Shown here in pieces: positions 19,725 through 28,218 of a stretch of DNA of 64,000 nucleotides (its first letter is position 1; every line of letters begins with the position of its first letter). The notes beneath the pieces are model-generated. The model was given only the letters and a program-made list of their open reading frames with translations, had not been told where the DNA came from and did no database searches. The stretch spans positions 496,001-560,000 of the forward strand of contig NZ_CBYO010000022.1 of the NCBI RefSeq assembly GCF_000577245.1, in the 5' to 3' direction. The position numbers were made by a program, and so were the translations under genes. This DNA is from Paucisalibacillus algeriensis (GTDB taxonomy: Bacteria; Bacillota; Bacilli; Bacillales; Amphibacillaceae).

Positions 19725-20955
19725 AATTATTCACCTCCTTTAATAATAAATATGATTTTTTATATTGCCTTATGGATTCGTAATAAAGTGTTAGTTTTTG
19801 AACATATTCGGAAAGTGTCTGTCGTTCCTTTATTTTTTCAAAGAAGGGAATTGCAACGTTGGTCATATAATGTTCATATTCACTTGTTTTTACTAAATCA
19901 AGTATCTCATAATGTAATACATTAAATTTTATGATGTATGCTTCATTTTTAAATTTTCGAGCCGCTTCTTTCCCTAACTTGTACCATTTTATAGCGTTCT
20001 TTCGATCAATCTGTAGTAAATATTCCTTAGAAAGTAAATACATAGTATTTACTTTTAATTCTGGATGACTCTTTATCTTTAAGCTCTCCTCATAACAGCT
20101 AATTGCTTTTTCAGAGTTTCTCAAATCAGAATAGATGAGACCAAGATTATGATAAGCTTTCCCTATTAAATCCACTTCCGTATTAGGTGATGGTTTCTGA
20201 ATTATTTTTTTGAAGGTTTCTATTGCTCTTTGGTATTCACCCATTCTTCGATAATTAATACCTAATAACATATTGCAATTAGTGCATGAATCATAATCCA
20301 TTTTTTTAACAAAAAGCTCATGTGCTTGAAGCAAATAAAAGGTAGACAGACCAAGTTCGCGAAGTTTATTATAAACTAGTGCCAATTGATAATAAATCTC
20401 TTCTTTTTCCTCAATTGAAGTGCTCTCTTCAGCCTTTTTGTAGTAAAACTTTGCTTCTTCTAAGTTGCCGTACATATAGTGATAAAGCCCGCAAAAACGA
20501 TTGTAATAAGAATCTATCCAATCGGGTAGATACGTCGAATTTTTTATTATTTCATTATAGTAAAAGGTAGCTTTTGTGCCATCATTCTTATATAAGGCAA
20601 TACGAAATCCAAAAACCTGTTTAACTAATTCAGATTGTGGTGAATTTAAGTTACTGAATCGCTTTATTATTTCATCATATTTTGATAATACATTAGGATT
20701 TTTTTGACGAATTAAATAGCTTAACTCCATTAATTCTGTCTGCATTTTTTGAGATAGCTCTTCCTCTGTTATAAGTTCATTTTTCGTAATATTTAATTTA
20801 GTACATAATAGTTCGATAATCTCTTCATTGGGTTTTACTACATTATTTTCAATCTTGCTCAAATATGATATAGAACATATACCTTTCGCCATTTCTTGTT
20901 GAGTATGATTATTTAAAGTTCGGAAGTGTTTAATTCTATCTCCAAAGTTCATCAT
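19711..20955 (-). CDS. HTH-TPR transcriptional regulator of the RRNPP (NprR/PlcR-like) family, 414 aa
   Basis: Residues about 1-65 form an XRE-type helix-turn-helix (HTQQEMAKGICSISYLSKIENN). The rest is a string of tetratricopeptide-like helical hairpins (for example near 165-200 and 240-300, with YYKKAEE, YHNLGLIYSDL, AISCYEESLKI), the fold that binds signalling peptides in NprR, PlcR and Rap. Length is close to NprR (about 420). ATG ATG start with AGGAAGGGGGAG just upstream; the second ATG (20952) has better spacing. The gene overlaps a small secreted-peptide gene at its 3' end and lies immediately upstream of the NRPS operon. In Bacillus thuringiensis NprR-NprX controls a lipopeptide NRPS (kurstakin), so control of the NRPS genes here is a reasonable inference. 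The 168 bp before it hold only AT-rich, promoter-like sequence. Confidence 0.92.
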   Translation of the reverse strand: MMNFGDRIKHFRTLNNHTQQEMAKGICSISYLSKIENNVVKPNEEIIELLCTKLNITKNELITEEELSQKMQTELMELSYLIRQKNPNVLSKYDEIIKRFSNLNSPQSELVKQVFGFRIALYKNDGTKATFYYNEIIKNSTYLPDWIDSYYNRFCGLYHYMYGNLEEAKFYYKKAEESTSIEEKEEIYYQLALVYNKLRELGLSTFYLLQAHELFVKKMDYDSCTNCNMLLGINYRRMGEYQRAIETFKKIIQKPSPNTEVDLIGKAYHNLGLIYSDLRNSEKAISCYEESLKIKSHPELKVNTMYLLSKEYLLQIDRKNAIKWYKLGKEAARKFKNEAYIIKFNVLHYEILDLVKTSEYEHYMTNVAIPFFEKIKERQTLSEYVQKLTLYYESIRQYKKSYLLLKEVNNYEKD

Positions 20956-21123
20956 ACTCCCCCTTCCTAATTTATCTTTTATTGAATTACTAACTTCCGA
21001 AAATTTTAAATATAGTAAATATTAATTATTTATTCTACAGAAAGTTGATAACTCCTTCCTAAATTGTGTAATTTTAACATTTATTTTATAACACTCTCAT
21101 TTTTATAATAACTCTACCCGTAA

Positions 21124-21885
21124 CTAAACCTTAAACGTATTCAAAATACTTTTGCTTGCAGACCGACTTACAGGTATAATTGTCCCCTTTTTATCCTTCA
21201 TCGTGAGATTACTAGTCCCATTAAACCACGGAGTAATCTCTAAAATATGATTAAGATTAACTAAATAACTCCGGTGCGCTCGGAAAAACATATGCCCAGA
21301 TAGTCTATTCTCTAACTCCTGTAGAGTCATCCTACTCATGATAACCTTATCTTTTGTATGTATTTCCAACAAACGATTATTAGGAACAGCATAATAAATG
21401 GAATTTGGAGAAAGTACAACCATTCGCTCCCCGTCATCTACTAGGAGCTTCGCAGTAGTTGGGTTATTATTCCCTACTTTATTCTCCGTTTTCTTTCCTT
21501 TACTTAACAAACTTTTCCGGATTCGTGTCATAGCCTTCTTAAACCGCACTTCATCATAGGGTTTCAATAAATAATCTACTGCCTCAATCTCAAAAGCATC
21601 AAGGGCATATTCATCATAAGCGGTTGTAAATACAAACATAGGTGTATCAACACTTGATTGAGCTGATTGCTCTGTAATATAACGAGCAGCCTCCACCCCA
21701 GTAAAACCTGGCATTTCCACATCTAGAAAAATTAAATCAGGCTGATGCTCGGAATATAATTGAATCAACTGTTCTCCATTCTCTGCATGTGGTGTTAGAA
21801 TTATATCTTTCTCATCTCGTAATAAATAAAGCAATTCTCTTCTTGCCATTAATTCATCTTCCGCTATCATCGTACGAATATTCAT
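21124..21885 (-). CDS. LytTR-family response regulator (LytT/LytR type), 253 aa
   Basis: N-terminal receiver domain with the phospho-acceptor Asp in LIFLDVEMPGFTG (about residue 56) and the Lys in YLLKPYDE (about 105). A C-terminal LytTR DNA-binding domain (about 150-250) includes FFRAHRSYLVNLNHI. It overlaps the upstream kinase gene by 4 nt (ATGA). It is the last gene of an operon whose first two genes encode a small membrane protein and a sodium:monocarboxylate symporter, so it probably controls that transporter in response to extracellular acetate, pyruvate or similar. The role is inferred; the family call is secure. Confidence 0.95.
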   Translation of the reverse strand: MNIRTMIAEDELMARRELLYLLRDEKDIILTPHAENGEQLIQLYSEHQPDLIFLDVEMPGFTGVEAARYITEQSAQSSVDTPMFVFTTAYDEYALDAFEIEAVDYLLKPYDEVRFKKAMTRIRKSLLSKGKKTENKVGNNNPTTAKLLVDDGERMVVLSPNSIYYAVPNNRLLEIHTKDKVIMSRMTLQELENRLSGHMFFRAHRSYLVNLNHILEITPWFNGTSNLTMKDKKGTIIPVSRSASKSILNTFKV

Positions 21886-23651
21886 CCCATCACCAGACCC
21901 TTTTCATGTTCATTTGGAATTGGAATCGAAAACCTTACTTCGCTACCACCACTAGGTATATTTCGAATATGTAAACGAGCAGACTCACCAATAAGCTGGA
22001 TTAACCGCTGATTTACATTGTAAATACCAGTACCTCCACTTTGGTCACCTACTAATGGCTTATGACTAACAATAGGCAAAATATGCTTGGGAAATCCTAT
22101 GCCATTGTCACGAATGGAAACCTTTAACTCACCTTCTACTTTTTCCATCAATATTTCAACCTTCGCATAATCTGCTACATTTTTCAGACCATGCTGCACG
22201 GCATTTTCAACTAAAGGTTGTATAGTGGAAGGTGGAATATAAATATTGGAAACATCATCCGGTAGGTGGAATTCAATTTGTAGTCGATCCCGAAACCGTT
22301 CCTGAATAATTGTCGTATATGCCAGTACATGCTCACATTCCTTTTCCAGTTCTACGAGTGACTTGGACACTAACCGCAGATTAAACCGCATATAGCTTGC
22401 CAGCTGCAATGTTAGGTGGCGTGCTAATTTTGGGTCCTCCCTAAATAGCGATGCGATTAACTGGAGGGTATTAAATAAGAAATGTGGATTAATTTGTGCT
22501 TGTAGATTACGTAGTTCTGCATCTCGAATATGTGCTTTTAATTTTTCAGTGGCTAGTACATTTAATTGATTGGAGATGTATTGCCCCAATCCCTCGGCCA
22601 TCATCAACTCAACCGGTGATATATGCTGAGACTTTCGGAAATAAAAGGTGATTAAGTAAGTGACATCTTCTGCTTCCGTAATTGGAATGATTATACCTGC
22701 CTCCAGCGGACATTTTTCATCATCACAAGGAATATCCGACTTCAAGGAACTTACTTGTATCCTTTTCGATTCAATCGCCTGTAAGGCAAGCGGCGTAATA
22801 ATCCGGTCCCCTTTTCGGTGATGCTTATCCCCTAACCCTTTATGAGCCAACACTTCCTGTGTATTTGTTACCGAAACAGCCGCAAGTTTCAAACGTTCAT
22901 ATAGTAAATCTGCCAAGCCATCTGCAACATCCATGGTCGAGTCTTTTTTCAAGAAAGGTAACGCTTCTTCTGCAATCTTTAAGGCCTGCCTTGTCGCCAT
23001 CGCTGTTTCATTTTCCTGTTCTTTCATCACAACCCCAATCATCGTTGTAAAGATGGCAATGGCGAGACTATTGGATAACACAAGTGGCAAGCCAATTTGA
23101 TCCACAATATCCACCATCTCTTCCCCATCAGTATACAGAATAAGGAGAAGTTGCATTTGTAAGATTGGTGGAAAAACTCCGATAAATAAAGCCTTTAATG
23201 GGGATATAACCCGCTCATTGGAAAAGAATCTTGCTGTCATGCCAGCTAATAAACCCGTTAACGGATTAACTAAACCATTTGCTACCCAGCCAACTCCTCC
23301 TAAAAACATGACATGGATTCCAGCAATTAGTCCCGCTACAAGTCCTACAATTGGACCACCAAGTAAACCAGCAATAACAATTGCCACTAGACTTAAGCTA
23401 ACAATTAATTGATCATCCTCAACAGGAAAAACAACAAATGCACGAAGGATTTCTGCTTCTTCCGTAATCATGATGCCCGTCACCGTACTTGCAATCCCAA
23501 AGATTCCAAACACAACTGCGTGGACTAGCGACATTTTCCAGCTAAACTCTCTATACAGTAGTGACTTGAATCCAGGTGTTCTCGTCAAAACAAAAGCAAT
23601 TACAAGAAGCAAGCCCAATCGTTCAAACAACATGATCGTTAAATCTTTCAT
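21882..23651 (-). CDS. LytS-type sensor histidine kinase (5TM-LYT), 589 aa
   Basis: About six membrane segments in the first 200 residues (5TM-LYT type), a GAF-like region at about 215-350, a His_kinase domain with the phospho-accepting His in INPHFLFNTLQLI (about residue 388) and an HATPase domain with NAVQHGL, DNGIGFP and GGTGIYNVNQRL. Membrane sensor paired with the LytTR regulator that overlaps it by 4 nt; it also overlaps the symporter stop by 4 nt. LytS relatives sense membrane state or extracellular pyruvate/acetate. The location beside an acetate-type symporter favours a metabolite signal. Confidence 0.95.
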   Translation of the reverse strand: MKDLTIMLFERLGLLLVIAFVLTRTPGFKSLLYREFSWKMSLVHAVVFGIFGIASTVTGIMITEEAEILRAFVVFPVEDDQLIVSLSLVAIVIAGLLGGPIVGLVAGLIAGIHVMFLGGVGWVANGLVNPLTGLLAGMTARFFSNERVISPLKALFIGVFPPILQMQLLLILYTDGEEMVDIVDQIGLPLVLSNSLAIAIFTTMIGVVMKEQENETAMATRQALKIAEEALPFLKKDSTMDVADGLADLLYERLKLAAVSVTNTQEVLAHKGLGDKHHRKGDRIITPLALQAIESKRIQVSSLKSDIPCDDEKCPLEAGIIIPITEAEDVTYLITFYFRKSQHISPVELMMAEGLGQYISNQLNVLATEKLKAHIRDAELRNLQAQINPHFLFNTLQLIASLFREDPKLARHLTLQLASYMRFNLRLVSKSLVELEKECEHVLAYTTIIQERFRDRLQIEFHLPDDVSNIYIPPSTIQPLVENAVQHGLKNVADYAKVEILMEKVEGELKVSIRDNGIGFPKHILPIVSHKPLVGDQSGGTGIYNVNQRLIQLIGESARLHIRNIPSGGSEVRFSIPIPNEHEKGLVMG

Positions 23652-25192
23652 GAGCTCTCTCTCCTTGAATCTATACCAGTTTGCGACTTTATATAAAATT
23701 GCTTAAAATCTCCTAGTGGTTGTGTTTGTTTTGACGAAAATAATGTCCCTAAATATGCTCCTAAAAAGCCAATTGGAATCGCAATTATTCCTGGGTTGTG
23801 AAGCGAAATAATAGCCTCCCTTGCAATCCAACCACCATCCAGATTCATGATATGCGGTCCTAAAACTACTAATACTAAGGATGCTAGAAGTCCACTAACC
23901 ATACCTGTAATTGCCCCGACTTGAGTAAAGCGTTTCCAATAAATCGTTAATAGCAAGACCGGAAAGTTACTAGCCGCTGCGACAATAAAAGTCATTGAAA
24001 CAAGAAAGGTCACATTAATGGTCTCCAACCGCAAAGCAAATAATGTAGAAATCAAACCTATTCCTAAAGCAGTCCAACGCGCTGCTCTCAATTGTTCCTT
24101 TTCCGTAGACTTACCTTTTTTCAAAATGTGATGGAAAATATCATGCGAAAATGCTGTTGTTGCAGATATTACCAGTCCAGCCACAACCGCAACAATTGTT
24201 GTAAATGCAATAGCCGAAACAAAAGCCAACAAGAAATCTCCCCCAACCTCCCTTGCAAGAAGTGGTGCTGCTAAGTTTCCAGTAGGATCCGTTTCTGTTA
24301 GTGATTGATAGCCTAGTAATGCAACTGTTCCAAATCCTAACACTAATGTCATGACATAAAAAACACCAATAATCCAAGTTGAACTAATTAATGAGCGTCT
24401 AACTTCCAATGTGTTTCGGACTGTAAATAGTCGTATTAAGATATGAGGTAAACCCGCTGTACCGAGTACTAATGCAAGTTGTAAGGAGAAAAACTCTAGT
24501 GGGTTTCCGAATAAATGTCCGGGAAAGAAAAAGTCCTCTCCTAATGGTGTTCCCTCCTTTACCCTGTCAATCAGCGCTGATACATTCCAATTGAAATTAG
24601 AAAAAACAATCAACGACAATAAAAATGTCCCCGACATCAGAACAACAGTTTTTACAATTTGTACCCAGGAAGTCGCAACCATTCCCCCGAAAACAACATA
24701 GATTGTCATTAATCCCCCAATCACTAAAACAGAAATGGAGTAATCAATATCGAGTAATAGACGTAATAAATAACCGGATGCAACTAGCTGCGGAATCATA
24801 TAAAGAATGGAAATGGTAAAGGCACCAATCGCCATGATCCACCGCATTTTATTACTCGGAAATCGAGAACAAATGACATCACCAAGCGAATATTTCCCAA
24901 GACGGTGGACAGGCTCTGCTACTAGAAACAAGACCACTAAATAGGATACTAAAAAGCCAATGGAATAAAGAAAGCCATCATAGCCATTAATCGCAATCAT
25001 CCCAACAATGCCAAGGAAAGAGGCCGCACTAATAAAATCACCAGCAATCGCCATGCCATTTTGAAATCCTGTTAAGCTACCCGCCGCAATATAGAAGCGA
25101 TTGGTTGTATTACTACGTTTAGCCGACCAATAGGTAATGATTAAGGTGCAAACAATAATACAAATGAAAAATAAAAAATAGGTAAGGTTCAC
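23648..25192 (-). CDS. Sodium:solute symporter, acetate/monocarboxylate (ActP/YwcA-like), 514 aa
   Basis: Hydrophobic protein with about 13 membrane segments and the SSS-family features of ActP, including the N-terminal GSLTGFQNGMAIAGDFISAASFLG segment (shown in part: GMAIAGDFISAASFLG) and an ARW segment in a cytoplasmic loop. Its size matches Bacillus YwcA (about 513). It takes up acetate or a related short carboxylate with Na+. The preceding small gene encodes the DUF485 partner usually found with ActP, and the two overlap by 4 nt. The kinase/regulator pair follows directly. The exact substrate cannot be read from the sequence. Confidence 0.94.
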   Translation of the reverse strand: MNLTYFLFFICIIVCTLIITYWSAKRSNTTNRFYIAAGSLTGFQNGMAIAGDFISAASFLGIVGMIAINGYDGFLYSIGFLVSYLVVLFLVAEPVHRLGKYSLGDVICSRFPSNKMRWIMAIGAFTISILYMIPQLVASGYLLRLLLDIDYSISVLVIGGLMTIYVVFGGMVATSWVQIVKTVVLMSGTFLLSLIVFSNFNWNVSALIDRVKEGTPLGEDFFFPGHLFGNPLEFFSLQLALVLGTAGLPHILIRLFTVRNTLEVRRSLISSTWIIGVFYVMTLVLGFGTVALLGYQSLTETDPTGNLAAPLLAREVGGDFLLAFVSAIAFTTIVAVVAGLVISATTAFSHDIFHHILKKGKSTEKEQLRAARWTALGIGLISTLFALRLETINVTFLVSMTFIVAAASNFPVLLLTIYWKRFTQVGAITGMVSGLLASLVLVVLGPHIMNLDGGWIAREAIISLHNPGIIAIPIGFLGAYLGTLFSSKQTQPLGDFKQFYIKSQTGIDSRRESS

Positions 25193-25470
25193 AACAACTC
25201 CTCCCGCTTAATCTTTTCGATTTGTTGGTCGAACGTTGTCGCTTTTATATGGTAAATCCAACCGATCAACCAGGTCATCGGAATTTGTAGGAAACCATAA
25301 GCCCAAGCCCATGTCACTCCTGGGATAAAGCTTGTCTGATTCATGGCATCAGGAAAAAAGATTAGTGACAAAGGAAGCATAAAGTAAAACAATAATACTA
25401 GAATAATAGTCGGTACCAGTATTCGCTTTTTCGATTGAATCAAGTGTAATACACGTTCATCCATCTCCAT
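25189..25470 (-). CDS. DUF485-family small membrane protein (YwcB-like), 93 aa
   Basis: Two membrane segments (about residues 17-36 and 54-74) with the LVLLFYFMLPLSLIFFP pattern of DUF485 proteins, which almost always precede acetate symporters. First gene of the four-gene operon; its stop overlaps the symporter start by 4 nt. The function of the family is poorly known; an accessory role for the symporter is likely. Confidence 0.88.
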   Translation of the reverse strand: MEMDERVLHLIQSKKRILVPTIILVLLFYFMLPLSLIFFPDAMNQTSFIPGVTWAWAYGFLQIPMTWLIGWIYHIKATTFDQQIEKIKREELL

Positions 25471-25706
25471 TCCTCCACCTAGAATGAATTTATTTAAAAA
25501 GTCCGTTAATTATATTAATTCTAAAATAACTAAAATATATTGGAATGTAAAGGTATTTGTAGAAGATGGGTACAAGGTCCCCTTTGGTATTTTGAATGAT
25601 GTATGAGGGTTTGTTATACATCTTTTTAACTCGGGGTTGTGATTGAAATGATGAATGAGAGACCACGAGAAAGATCTTTATACTATCCTATTTGCCAAAA
25701 GAAATA
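25471..25706. other. Intergenic region with probable promoter of the symporter operon
   Basis: About 236 bp with no supported gene. The part near 25490-25550 is strongly AT-rich and lies upstream of the minus-strand DUF485 gene, so it should carry the operon promoter. A cre-like or other operator was not recognised. Confidence 0.4.
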
Positions 25707-25731
25707 GGGCATGCTTTCTTTGAACATGCCC
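25707..25731 (-). terminator. Hairpin terminator after the cyclotransferase-like gene
   Basis: GGGCATG arm, 11-nt loop, CATGCCC arm, followed on the minus strand by UAUUUCUUUU. It lies 9 nt past the end of the interrupted gene at 25740. Confidence 0.65.
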
Positions 25732-25739
25732 ACAAAACT

Positions 25740-26114
25740 CTATTGATCTAATTTCCAATCTCCACTAACTATCCGTTTATTTAATAGATTTTCTTTAGCA
25801 GTAATATAGACATATGCAAAAATAGTCCCTTCCTCTATCTCAACTGATTGAACCACACGTTCATATAAGTTATCCTTTGCACCCTCAGTGTACTCTTAAA
25901 GTTGATCCAACTCTATTAATTCACTATCTGAAACCTCATAAAGTTCCCCATAAACCCGGGCTTCATTTGAAAGTTTGATAGCTGGATAACAGTATCCGGT
26001 ATCGTATAGTTCACCAAACGTCCAACAATGTTCTTTAATGCAGGTTGCATTTTTCAATAAATAGTCATTTCGTTCGCCTTTTCGTAAGGTGCCATAAACA
26101 AAGACTTTATGCAT
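25740..26114 (-). pseudogene. Gamma-glutamylcyclotransferase-like gene interrupted by an in-frame TAA
   Basis: The frame starts MHKVFVYGTLRKGERN, the typical GGCT substrate-loop start (VYGTLRKG), and continues to SDSELIELDQL, then hits TAA at 25896-25898. Without a frame change it reads on as EYTEGAKDNLYERVVQ and so on to TAG at 25740, which is the expected C-terminal half of the family (ELDxLEGY..., YERxxV). The total of about 125 codons matches full-length GGCT proteins. A single substitution in a Glu codon (GAA to TAA) would explain it. The truncated 72-residue product lacks the second half of the barrel. I prefer the ATG at 26114, which has GGAG 9 nt upstream. It follows the DUF4097 gene by 17 nt. 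Could be a recent loss, a strain variant or a sequencing error. Confidence 0.8.
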
Positions 26115-26131
26115 CCCTTTCATCTCCTGCT

Positions 26132-27223
26132 CTATACGTTTGCCGTTTCTTGCATATATACTTTAACATCACCAGATTCGGAACTAATACGAATGGTATT
26201 TTCTCCATCCCCAGTAACACCTATTAACCTTATGGAATCACTCTTTAATTGTAATGGAAGGTTTGTCGTTATTTCTTCTGAGTTGCTGGTGATATCCACT
26301 GTAGCATTTAATCCTACTTCATTCCCTAATTCGACCGCAATATCCCCACTTTTTGCATCTAAATTAATAGTACAATTCTCTTTTACGCCGAGCTTTAAAT
26401 CTCCTGATACAACCGATCCATTTAGGCTTCCTGAAAAGTCATTAATATTCAAAACACCTGTTGTAGTGTTTACCATTAACATTTCTGCTTGAACATAATT
26501 GGCATCAACATCACCGGAACGTGATACTATGGTTCCTTTTGCGATATGGATATTTTTTAGATTCACATCGCCAGTGGCCATCTTAACTTCAAGTTCTTCT
26601 CCTAGTAAGTCTGCAATTAAAATGTCACCAGAATTTACCTCCGCCCTAACATTACTAACCGTGAGTCTACGGAACACCATATCTCCAGAAGATGAATTCA
26701 CATAAAAATTGTCTGACTTCATATTATTTGCCTTTACATCCCCAGATGCACATCGAAGACTAATTTGGCCTGCTTCTATATCCGACAAATCAATATCTCC
26801 AGAACCAGTATTGATGGCAAGCTTATTCATAATTACCTTTGAAAATCTAACATCACCAGAGCCTGTTCGTACATCCCAAGTTTCCGTTACTGAAGTTGGC
26901 ACGAAAAGTTGCATTTTCGTGGATGGGAAGAGTCCAAAAAATGTCTGTTGTTGACTAGGTTTAAACACTGTTATTTCTAAAACATGATTAGATAGGTTTA
27001 TCTTCATTTCTGGTCCATCTTCATATGTTTTCAATACAATATCTATGTGTGGCTTATCATGACTTATAACTTCGACATTAAGACTAGAGGTTATAATATG
27101 TATTTCCTTTAAACTAGTGTAATCGATTCTTTCCTTTTGAATGACTTCTTCTTTGACAATAGAACGCTTCGCATTTCTTATAACCCGGTTAACTACGGAC
27201 CCAACTGTCTTTTCTATTCTCAT
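26132..27223 (-). CDS. DUF4097 beta-repeat protein (LiaG/adhesin-like), 363 aa
   Basis: After a short helical N-terminus the protein is a beta-solenoid of roughly 20-residue repeats, each with an SGDV/SGDI/TGDV turn (for example TGSGDVRF, TGSGDIDLSD, ASGDVKANN, SSGDMVFR, SRSGDVDAN, KSGDIAVEL, ESGDVKVYM). This is the mark of DUF4097, found in LiaG and many envelope-associated Bacillus proteins. No signal peptide or membrane segment is visible. ATG at 27223 has CGGAG 9 nt upstream, preferable to the TTG 9 nt earlier. It is followed after 17 nt by the broken cyclotransferase-like gene. Function unknown; an envelope-stress link is by analogy only. Confidence 0.85.
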   Translation of the reverse strand: MRIEKTVGSVVNRVIRNAKRSIVKEEVIQKERIDYTSLKEIHIITSSLNVEVISHDKPHIDIVLKTYEDGPEMKINLSNHVLEITVFKPSQQQTFFGLFPSTKMQLFVPTSVTETWDVRTGSGDVRFSKVIMNKLAINTGSGDIDLSDIEAGQISLRCASGDVKANNMKSDNFYVNSSSGDMVFRRLTVSNVRAEVNSGDILIADLLGEELEVKMATGDVNLKNIHIAKGTIVSRSGDVDANYVQAEMLMVNTTTGVLNINDFSGSLNGSVVSGDLKLGVKENCTINLDAKSGDIAVELGNEVGLNATVDITSNSEEITTNLPLQLKSDSIRLIGVTGDGENTIRISSESGDVKVYMQETANV

Positions 27224-27308
27224 CCAATCCAACTCCGATTTCTATTTTGTTATTACCTACTAGTCTATAAGAAATTATAAGGGAGACAAGTATCTCGAGA
27301 AGTAATTG

Positions 27309-27330
27309 TTCTCCGTCTGGAGACGGAGAA
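27309..27330. repeat. Inverted repeat with 10-bp arms
   Basis: TTCTCCGTCT and its complement separated by GG, in the 270-bp gap upstream of the DUF4097 gene. Could be an operator for that gene; no partner regulator is known. The rest of 27224-27480 shows nothing else. Confidence 0.5.
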
Positions 27331-27483
27331 ACTGCCTCCTGTTGCACAAGCAAAACTGACTTAGCAATCTACAATCTCGTTCCCCTTGTGCACTATACAG
27401 GCTTATCTGGAAGGAATTAAAAAATAGGGATAACCTTTGGTGAGTATGAGTAGAAATTATTTACATTATGTAATTCACAAGGA

Positions 27484-27504
27484 GGGGGAATTACCCCCTT
27501 TTTT
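27484..27504 (+). terminator. GC hairpin with T-run
   Basis: GGGGG-AATTA-CCCCC followed by six T on the plus strand, right at the 3' end of the minus-strand gene that stops at 27503. The T-run points to plus-strand transcripts, although no plus-strand gene precedes it; it may block read-through. Confidence 0.4.
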
Positions 27505-27931
27505 AGAGCTTCAATTCCTTCTCAAATACCTCTCCATTCGGATAGACAACCTTTAATATATGATTCAAGTCATCACGTTTCTCGACATCTTCAATCCGGA
27601 AAATGCTAGTGTTTTCTGTACCATCATGCCAATCAAGTTCCACTTCATTGATTAGCTTTTGACCTGAATATTCTAATAGATAAACTTCTTCAATTACATC
27701 CACTTCTCCTAACCAATTTTGTTGTTTTTGAAAATCCTCCAAAGCACTACGGATACTGTGACTTTGACTATCTACATTGTTCAACACATTATGCTGTAAA
27801 CCCACCATCTCACTCATGCGATTTTCTAAATTAGATACTTTGTTCGTTAATACAAAAATGGATATTAAACAGATTGCTAAAGCAGCAACGACAAATATAG
27901 TAAAATATAGCTTGGTTTTTCTACTATCCAT
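27503..27931 (-). CDS. Hypothetical membrane-anchored protein with coiled coil, 142 aa
   Basis: One N-terminal membrane segment (residues about 8-29), then a heptad-like helix (NKVSNLENRMSEMVGLQ..., about 30-70) and a C-terminal beta-rich extracytoplasmic part. Ribosome site AAGGGGGAG 3 nt before ATG. No family recognised. Stands alone between a DUF4097 gene and a hydrolase operon on the same strand. Confidence 0.75.
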   Translation of the reverse strand: MDSRKTKLYFTIFVVAALAICLISIFVLTNKVSNLENRMSEMVGLQHNVLNNVDSQSHSIRSALEDFQKQQNWLGEVDVIEEVYLLEYSGQKLINEVELDWHDGTENTSIFRIEDVEKRDDLNHILKVVYPNGEVFEKELKL

Positions 27932-27980
27932 GTTCTCCCCCTTATAAAATAAAACTTATCCAGTACTTGAATGTAAAAAG

Positions 27981-28015
27981 AAAACCATCACAATAGAATC
28001 TCTTGTAATGGTTTT
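27981..28015 (-). terminator. Hairpin terminator (minus strand)
   Basis: AAAACCAT(T/C)ACAA arms around a 9-nt loop. The one mismatch is a U-G wobble only in minus-strand RNA, and U-rich sequence (UUUUCUUUUU) follows there. It lies about 200 nt past the hydrolase gene; an AGTAGTTG stem at 28110-28149 lies between. Confidence 0.55.
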
Positions 28016-28218
28016 AATGTTATATAGTATTAAGAATATAGTATTACGAATATGTAACCGGCCTTGTGATTAAGTTTGCGATTATTTCTAACGGTCAACC
28101 ACTCTTAGCGGTGAGTAGTTGTGGCGCTTATTAGTGCCAACTACTAAGTTTCTTTTCTTGAAATAAGTATAGAATTTTATTATTATACTGTCAAACTATT
28201 CTAAAACAAATCCAAACT

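Noticed and set aside
25896-25898. TAA read as a sense codon (recoding)
   Set aside because: All other genes in the window use TAA as a normal stop; two isolated cases are better explained by mutation or sequence error.
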